Origin: Aldersonia kunmingensis
GTDB lineage: Bacteria > Actinomycetota > Actinomycetes > Mycobacteriales > Mycobacteriaceae
Reading direction: 5' to 3'
DNA: 61,964 bases
Assembly: GCF_001646865.1 (NCBI RefSeq)
Contig: NZ_LRRB01000241.1
Span: forward strand, 1-61,964
In this document: piece after piece, positions 57,401 to 61,964 of the stretch
Position numbering within the stretch: position 1 is the first letter of the stretch
Layout of the letters: each line of letters opens with the position of its first letter
Position numbers and translations under genes: made by a program
Notes under the pieces: model-generated
What the model was told of the DNA's origin: nothing
Databases searched by the model: none
The model's input: the letters and a program-made list of their open reading frames with translations, nothing else

Positions 57401-60400
57401 GTCCGTCCTTGTCGACGGGATAGGACTCGAACACCACTAGCGTGTTGAAAAGGCTGGTGACCCCGGCAGCGCGCTGAATATCCGTGAGACCAACGAAGTG
57501 GTGCTCGACGAGATCGGCCTGCTCCACCTGCAGTTCGCGCAGCAGAACGGAGATCGGCATCGTCGCGTCGATTCGCACGCGCACCGGGACGGTGTTGATG
57601 AACAGACCGACCATCGACTCGACACCGGGTACGTCGGCGGGACGGCCCGAGACCGTCGCGCCGAACACCACATCCGAGCGACCGGTCATGCGGCCCAACA
57701 GAATTGCCCAAGCCAACTGGACCACGGTGTTGACGGTGACACCGAGGTCGGCCGCCACCAGGGCGAGCCGTGCTGTCTCGGTCTCGGCCAGTTCGAGCGT
57801 CAGCTTGCCGATGCCCGATTCCGCGGGCGCCGCAGCGGACTCGAGCAGCGTGGGGCCTTCGACACCGTCCAGTGCCGTGGCCCACCGTTCCTGCGAGGCG
57901 GCTCGGTCGCGCTCGGCAAGCCAGCCGAGGAACGCGCGGTACTCGCCAACCCGCGGCAGCACCGAAAGATTGCCACCAACGGCGTAGAGCACCAGCAGGT
58001 CACGCATCACCAGCGGCATCGACCAGCCGTCGAGCAGGATGTGGTGGAGCGTGACAGCGAGTTGCCACTCGTCGTGCGCGGTGCGCGCGAGGGTGAACCG
58101 CAGCAGCGGTGGCGCAGTCATATCGAAGCCGCGACGCTGATCATCGGCGAACAGCGTCCGGGCGTGCGCCCGCGCGTCCGGACGGTCGGTGAGATCGACT
58201 TCGCGCCAGGGCACATCAACCCGTGTGGTGATGACCTGAACGGCGGTGCCGGTGTGGTCGGCGACGAATGCGGCGCGCAGGTTGGGATAGCGCTCGAGCA
58301 GTGCCTGCGCAGCGTTGTGCAGGCGGCTGACGTCGAGCGACCCGCCGAGTTTCAGGACCGCCTGCATCGTGTAGACGTCGACTGCGCCCGGCGCGATCAG
58401 CAGCGTGTGGAACAGCAGCCCGGATTGCAACGGCGACAGTGCCCACACATCCGCCACGCCCGGGTAGGCGGTCTCGAAGGCGTCGATGTCGGTCTGCGTA
58501 ACCGATGCCAGTGGGAGGTCGGACGGTGTCAGACCGCCGGAACGGGGATCGGTTGCGTGCATGGCCAATCCGCGCAGCGCATCGCCGAACAACGAGGCAA
58601 GCTCGGCGACGTCGACGCGATCGATGACACCGGGCGGGAAGCTGAAGCCGGCATCGAGGCCACCGTCCGCGTCGATCGCCGCGTTGATGTCGATCACCAC
58701 GTGGGCCGGATAGGTCTGCTCGTCCGCCGAGGTGACGTCGCCCAACTCGCCGGTCGGCGCCCAGCCGATCGCGGCGAATTCCGCGACGGCGGAACCGCCA
58801 CCCACGCGGCCGAGGTAGTTGAAGCCGATCTGCGGAGCACCGGCACCCGCGAGTGTTGTGGCGGTGTCCGCGTTCAGGTTGTGGAGCAGGCCGTAGCCGA
58901 TGCCCTTGTCCGGGATGGCAAGCAGCTGTTCCTTGACGGCCTTGATCGCCGCCCCTGCCGCAGGGCCACCGGCGAACGCATCGGCGAGATCGAGGTCGCC
59001 GAGTTCTGCCCGGGCCGGGTAGACGCTGGTGAACCAGCCGATCGTGCGCGACAGGTCCGCTCCTGCGAACACGTCTTCCTCGCGGCCGTGGCCTTCCATC
59101 CGTACCAGCGTCGAGGTGCAGTCCACGCCGCGGTTGCGCCGCCATTGCGTCACCGCGAGCGCCAGCGCCGTCAGCAACGCGTCGTTCGCACCGCCGCGAT
59201 AGCGTTCCGGAACCGTCTGCAGCACGGCCTCGGTCACGTCGGCGGGCAGCCGCATCGCAACGCGATCGAGCGTGGCTGCGGTGTCGACGGCGGGATCGAG
59301 GGGCCGCGAGCCGATCACCGGATCGGCGCCTTGCAGGATCTCCTGCCACAGTGCGGTTTCGGCGACCCGCTCGGGGCGCGCCGCCTCCTCGGCGAGAGCG
59401 TGGGTCCACCGCCGCATCGAGGTCCCGACCGGATCGAGCGAAACTTGCTGTCCGGCAGCGAGTTGCGACCAGGCGATACCGAAATCGGGGATGAGGACAC
59501 GCCACGAGACGCCATCGACCACATAGTGGTGCGCGATGATCCGCAGCACTCCGCGCCGGCGGGGGCCGCCGGTCGCGGGCTCGGCGAACTCGAACCAGAC
59601 GAAGCGAAGCACCGCACCGCTCTCGGGATCGAGTTCGGCTACGGCATCGGCACATTCCCGCGTCGCGACCCGGGTGAGCTCGTCGTCGTCGATATCGGCC
59701 GGCACCGCGACACGGCGAATGAGTGAGTCGATATCGACCGAACCGACAGGACGCGCTTCGAGCATCGGGCTTCCGTCCGCGGCGTACCGCAGCTGGGCGC
59801 GGAGCATGTCGTGGTGGTCGAGGACCGCGGCGAGCGTGGCCCGCAGCAGGTCGGCGTCGATCCCCTCCGGCAGCTGCACCGCCACCGCCTGGGTGAACGC
59901 GTGTAGATCGCCGCCCGCCGCGAGCAGGTCGGCGAGCAACGGTGTGGGCGGCATTTCGCCGACGCCACCGCCGGGGAGCTCGGGCAGCGTGGCTGCTTCG
60001 TCGGCCTCGTCGATGAACACCGCGGCCTGCGCGAGCGCCGCAATGGTGCGGCGCTCGAATACGTCGCGCGCAGTGAACCGCACCCCACGGGCGCGGGCGC
60101 GGGCGACCAGCTGGATCGAGACGATGCTGTCACCACCGAGTGCGAAGAACGAATCATCCACGCTCACCGACGACAGTCCGAGCACCTCGGCCATGCACTC
60201 GGCGACGAGGCGCTCCATTTCCGTTGCAGGAGCACGGAATTCCGCAGTCTCGAAGACCGGTTCGGGCAGCGCCTTACGATCCAGCTTTCCGATCGGCGTG
60301 AGAGGCACCGAATCGATCACCACGAACGCGGACGGCACCATGTAGTTCGGCAGCCGCTCCGCGGTGAACTCGGCCAAGGCGGTGGAATCGACCGTGGTTC

Positions 60401-61964
60401 CCGGCGCCGGCTGCACATAGGACACCAGCACCGTCGCGCCGGAATCGAGTGTGCGGCCGAGGGTTACGGCGAAGCGTACCGATTCGTGGGCCACGAGAGC
60501 GGCGTCGATCTCACCGAGTTCCACGCGGTAGCCGCGGATCTTCACCTGGAAGTCGCTGCGGCCGACGAACTCCAGCGACTCGTCGCCGCGCCAGCGTACG
60601 AGATCGCCGGTGCGGTAGATGCGCTCACCTTCCGTGCCGAACGGATGGGCCACAAATCGCTCCGCAGTCATTGCGCTGCGGTCGTGGTAGCCGCGTGCCA
60701 GTGCGGCGCCGGAGAGGTACAGCTCTCCGGGAACGCCCACGGGCACGGGGCGCAGCCTGCGGTCGAGAACGTAGGCGCCGACGCCGGGCACCGCGGTGCC
60801 GATCGTGATCGCCTCGTCGGCAACCAATTCCGCGTAGTTCGAGATGATCGTCGTTTCGGTGGGGCCGTAGCCGTTGAAGTACCGCCTGCCCGGCGCCCAC
60901 TGCGCGACGAGTTCGGGTGTCGACGCGTCGCCGCCGACCGAGACGACTCGAAGGTCGGTCAGCGCGGCGGAGTCGAGTGTGCCGAGGACCGCGGGGGTGA
61001 TGATCAGGTTGGTGACCGCTTCGGCGGCGAGCAGCTCCGTCATCTCCACGCCACCGAGCACGTCGGGCGGCGTGATCACCAATGTCGCGCCGGTCGAGAA
61101 CGCGGCCATCCACTCCAGCACGGACGGGTCGAAGCTCGGGGAACATACGTGCAGGAAGCGGGAATCCGCGGTGAGCTCGTAACGCTGCAGTGCCGCGCCA
61201 AGCACACCGGCCAGCCCGGTGTGGGTGACTGCCACACCCTTCGGCCGGCCCGTCGAACCGGAGGTGTAGATCATGTACGCGGTATTCGCCGGTCGTAGGG
61301 GCGCGAGCCGGTCGGCATCGGTGATCGACGCCGCAGAGAACTGCGCCAGGCGCGCCGCTGTGTCCGTGTCGTCGAGGACCAGCCATTCGACACGCCCACT
61401 GGGCAGTCCCGGGGCGTAAGGCGCCTGCGTCACACCCAGCACGGCGTCGGAGTCGGCGAGCATGAACTCCACCCGATCCGACGGGTAGGTCGGATCCACC
61501 GGCACATGGGCCGCACCCGCTTTCGCGACCGCCCATACCGCGAGCACCATCGAGTAGGAGCGCGGGAAGGCCAGCGCGACACGTGTTTCGGTCCCGACAC
61601 CCTGCTCGATCAGCAACCGCGCCAACCGGTTGGAAGCGGAATCCAGCTCGCGATACGAGTAGGACCGGCCCTCGAATCGCACTGCCGTTGCCTGCGGGTC
61701 CGCGGCCACTGCGGCCGCGAGGATGTCGGGCAGCAACGCGGCCGTCGTCGGCGTGAACTGTCCGGGCAGCGCGGTCAGCGCGGCGTGTTCGGTCGCGTCG
61801 AGGAGCGTGAGGTCGCCGACGGGCACGGTTGGGTCGGTCGCCACGGCTGCGAGCAGGCGTGTGAAGCGCTGTGCCAACTCGGTCATCGTCGCCGGATCGA
61901 ACAGGTCGGTCGCATAGACCAGTGATCCGGCCAGCCCGGCACCGTCGACGGAAGTCTCCGTCAG
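54462..61964 (-). CDS. NRPS-2, partial: (C)-A-T-E / C-A-T-TE
   Basis: At least 2,500 residues; the frame is open to the window edge, where it encodes the end of a C domain (LVYATDLFDPATM), so the N-terminus lies outside. Reading on: A (core near 61260), T with LGGDSI (near 60130), E with [11 protein letters not shown] (near 59520), C with HHILLDGWS (near 58040), A (core near 56640), T with LGGDSL (near 55430) and TE with GWSLGG (near 55015). The last A domain shows the serine pocket DVWHFSLVD; the earlier one reads about DPLISGGII, substrate unknown. Expected end of product: D-X-L-Ser on the thioesterase. The TE closely resembles that of NRPS-1. A GRSAGSAP repeat insert lies inside the last A domain. 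Whether this and NRPS-1 make one compound or two is open. Confidence 0.94.
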   Translation of the reverse strand: MTETSVDGAGLAGSLVYATDLFDPATMTELAQRFTRLLAAVATDPTVPVGDLTLLDATEHAALTALPGQFTPTTAALLPDILAAAVAADPQATAVRFEGRSYSYRELDSASNRLARLLIEQGVGTETRVALAFPRSYSMVLAVWAVAKAGAAHVPVDPTYPSDRVEFMLADSDAVLGVTQAPYAPGLPSGRVEWLVLDDTDTAARLAQFSAASITDADRLAPLRPANTAYMIYTSGSTGRPKGVAVTHTGLAGVLGAALQRYELTADSRFLHVCSPSFDPSVLEWMAAFSTGATLVITPPDVLGGVEMTELLAAEAVTNLIITPAVLGTLDSAALTDLRVVSVGGDASTPELVAQWAPGRRYFNGYGPTETTIISNYAELVADEAITIGTAVPGVGAYVLDRRLRPVPVGVPGELYLSGAALARGYHDRSAMTAERFVAHPFGTEGERIYRTGDLVRWRGDESLEFVGRSDFQVKIRGYRVELGEIDAALVAHESVRFAVTLGRTLDSGATVLVSYVQPAPGTTVDSTALAEFTAERLPNYMVPSAFVVIDSVPLTPIGKLDRKALPEPVFETAEFRAPATEMERLVAECMAEVLGLSSVSVDDSFFALGGDSIVSIQLVARARARGVRFTARDVFERRTIAALAQAAVFIDEADEAATLPELPGGGVGEMPPTPLLADLLAAGGDLHAFTQAVAVQLPEGIDADLLRATLAAVLDHHDMLRAQLRYAADGSPMLEARPVGSVDIDSLIRRVAVPADIDDDELTRVATRECADAVAELDPESGAVLRFVWFEFAEPATGGPRRRGVLRIIAHHYVVDGVSWRVLIPDFGIAWSQLAAGQQVSLDPVGTSMRRWTHALAEEAARPERVAETALWQEILQGADPVIGSRPLDPAVDTAATLDRVAMRLPADVTEAVLQTVPERYRGGANDALLTALALAVTQWRRNRGVDCTSTLVRMEGHGREEDVFAGADLSRTIGWFTSVYPARAELGDLDLADAFAGGPAAGAAIKAVKEQLLAIPDKGIGYGLLHNLNADTATTLAGAGAPQIGFNYLGRVGGGSAVAEFAAIGWAPTGELGDVTSADEQTYPAHVVIDINAAIDADGGLDAGFSFPPGVIDRVDVAELASLFGDALRGLAMHATDPRSGGLTPSDLPLASVTQTDIDAFETAYPGVADVWALSPLQSGLLFHTLLIAPGAVDVYTMQAVLKLGGSLDVSRLHNAAQALLERYPNLRAAFVADHTGTAVQVITTRVDVPWREVDLTDRPDARAHARTLFADDQRRGFDMTAPPLLRFTLARTAHDEWQLAVTLHHILLDGWSMPLVMRDLLVLYAVGGNLSVLPRVGEYRAFLGWLAERDRAASQERWATALDGVEGPTLLESAAAPAESGIGKLTLELAETETARLALVAADLGVTVNTVVQLAWAILLGRMTGRSDVVFGATVSGRPADVPGVESMVGLFINTVPVRVRIDATMPISVLLRELQVEQADLVEHHFVGLTDIQRAAGVTSLFNTLVVFESYPVDKDGLGAANDALDGLRITGVEVDDGTHYPVTLLASVEATLGLVLKYDRGIFGTAEIDTLGSRLLRVIEAIAVDPALPVGEVDLLTADERTQVLQRWNDTAVDGVSGLLLDRFEQQVAATPNASAVLFVDATLTYAEFAARANRLARHLVSIGVGPESRVAVAMRRSPDLLIAIYAVVAAGGAYVPVDPDHPADRIAYVLDSAEPAVVLSTTTDEFATGDRTVLHIDALDLSGYSAAAVTDSHRVAPLRPENTAYVIYTSGSTGRPKGVAVPHAAIVNRLAWMQAEYGLDNADVVLWKTPVTFDVSVWELFWALGIGARLVVAAPDGHRDPNYLADLIEQQSVTTMHFVPSMLSVFVATVPAGRCSTLRRVFASGEALSGEVAQRMRALAPGVGVHNLYGPTEAAVDVTYHEVTDTDRAGVPIGAPVWNTQVYVLDARLQPVPEGIAGELYLAGVQLARGYLGRPDLSADRFVANPFGAGERLYRTGDLVRWTAVSDGRSAGSAPGLSGRSAGSAPAGELEYLGRTDFQVKIRGLRIELGEIETALRGSDDVADAVVIAHSDPHAGDRLIGYAVASAGATLDEATLRAAVAARVPTYMVPAQILVLDAFPLNASGKLDRKALPAPVVQAAVFRAPATPSEQAVASVFEDVLGTPVVGADDNFFDLGGDSLSAARVVAKLRDGAGIEIPLQWLFSDPTPASIARRHEESGSDDAGLDVLLPIRAAGSEAPLFCVHPVVGLAWCYGGLTGVIDRDRPIYGLQTPGIIDDSAPAESIDVLASRYLDEIRRVQPEGPYHLLGWSLGGVLAHAMAVQLEAAGQTVDSLVLLDSFARPVPSATATEDFRVADLLAGLGLHSAPQITDRAVGPETVDVVLAQVESRFPSIRPEHLHRLLDAATHNVGLQRAHRPGEFGGDVLYFTAERDHPASTRGVDTWRSFVGGVIREFQVDTTHWQICTPGALAEIGPIVGAYLDRDDRRYEEMELHR
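55868..55922. repeat. Tandem 22-bp repeat inserted in an adenylation domain
   Basis: CAGGAGCGGAGCCTGCGGAGCG occurs at 55868-55889 and again at 55901-55922, offset 33 bp (11 codons), so the reading frame is kept. On the coding strand each gives the peptide GRSAGSAP. It lies after the RTGDLVRW motif, in a loop where the other A domains here have only a few residues. It looks like a small repeat element spread into a tolerant loop. Confidence 0.85.

Noticed and set aside
57498-59726. 742-codon plus-strand frame opposite NRPS-2
   Set aside because: Antisense to E and C domains with intact motifs; composition is Arg/Asp/Gly-rich without any domain pattern.

Overview
The window is high-GC actinobacterial DNA, most likely from a mycolic-acid-bearing member of the Mycobacteriales (Rhodococcus, Nocardia, Williamsia, Gordonia or a close relative). 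The evidence is two antigen-85-family esterases, a GH63 glucosylglycerate hydrolase very like the mycobacterial enzyme, an IdeR/DmdR-type iron box, a leaderless-type promoter and the general gene content. The exact genus cannot be read from the sequence. No rRNA, tRNA, CRISPR array, transposase or phage gene was seen, and no gene-free stretch exceeds 300 bases.

Left part (1-7,708, minus strand): one compact operon reading right to left. It holds a GntR/HutC regulator, a 2x[4Fe-4S] ferredoxin, a lipoprotein binding protein with an odd C-terminal tail, an ABC permease, an ABC ATPase, an AprA-like flavoprotein fused to HEAT repeats, and a Ser/Thr kinase cut by the window edge. It looks like an importer tied to a flavin/iron-sulfur redox pair. 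I know of no characterised system with this make-up.

Middle part (7,943-23,538): mixed housekeeping and accessory genes. These are a GNAT acetyltransferase, an SDR, a DUF3616 protein overlapping a CotH-like kinase, glucosylglycerate hydrolase, ferredoxin-NADP reductase, a VapBC pair with a clear twin-palindrome operator, and a glutamine-type ABC importer with a fused binding-protein/permease. They are followed by a ribbon-helix-helix regulator, toastrack protein and DrrAB-like exporter operon behind a leaderless promoter/operator, an unusual cluster of six short repeats, a Tat-exported phosphoesterase and a GH25 lysozyme.

Right part (23,545-61,964): a hydroxamate siderophore locus. Ornithine N5-monooxygenase and an N-formyltransferase supply N5-hydroxy- and N5-formyl-N5-hydroxyornithine. 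NRPS-1 (7,516 residues) is C-A-T-E / C-A-T / C-A-T / C-A-T / C-A-T-E / C-A-T-TE. NRPS-2 (5' end outside the window) ends in A-T-E / C-A-T-TE. Each synthetase ends in a closely similar thioesterase and overlaps, by ATGA, a secreted antigen-85-family esterase gene. A heterodimeric type IV ABC transporter follows NRPS-1. Iron boxes lie between the divergent NRPS-1 and formyltransferase genes and upstream of the monooxygenase. The twin NRPS-esterase pairs are the most novel feature of this part. No MbtH-like gene and no aryl-acid starter genes are in view.
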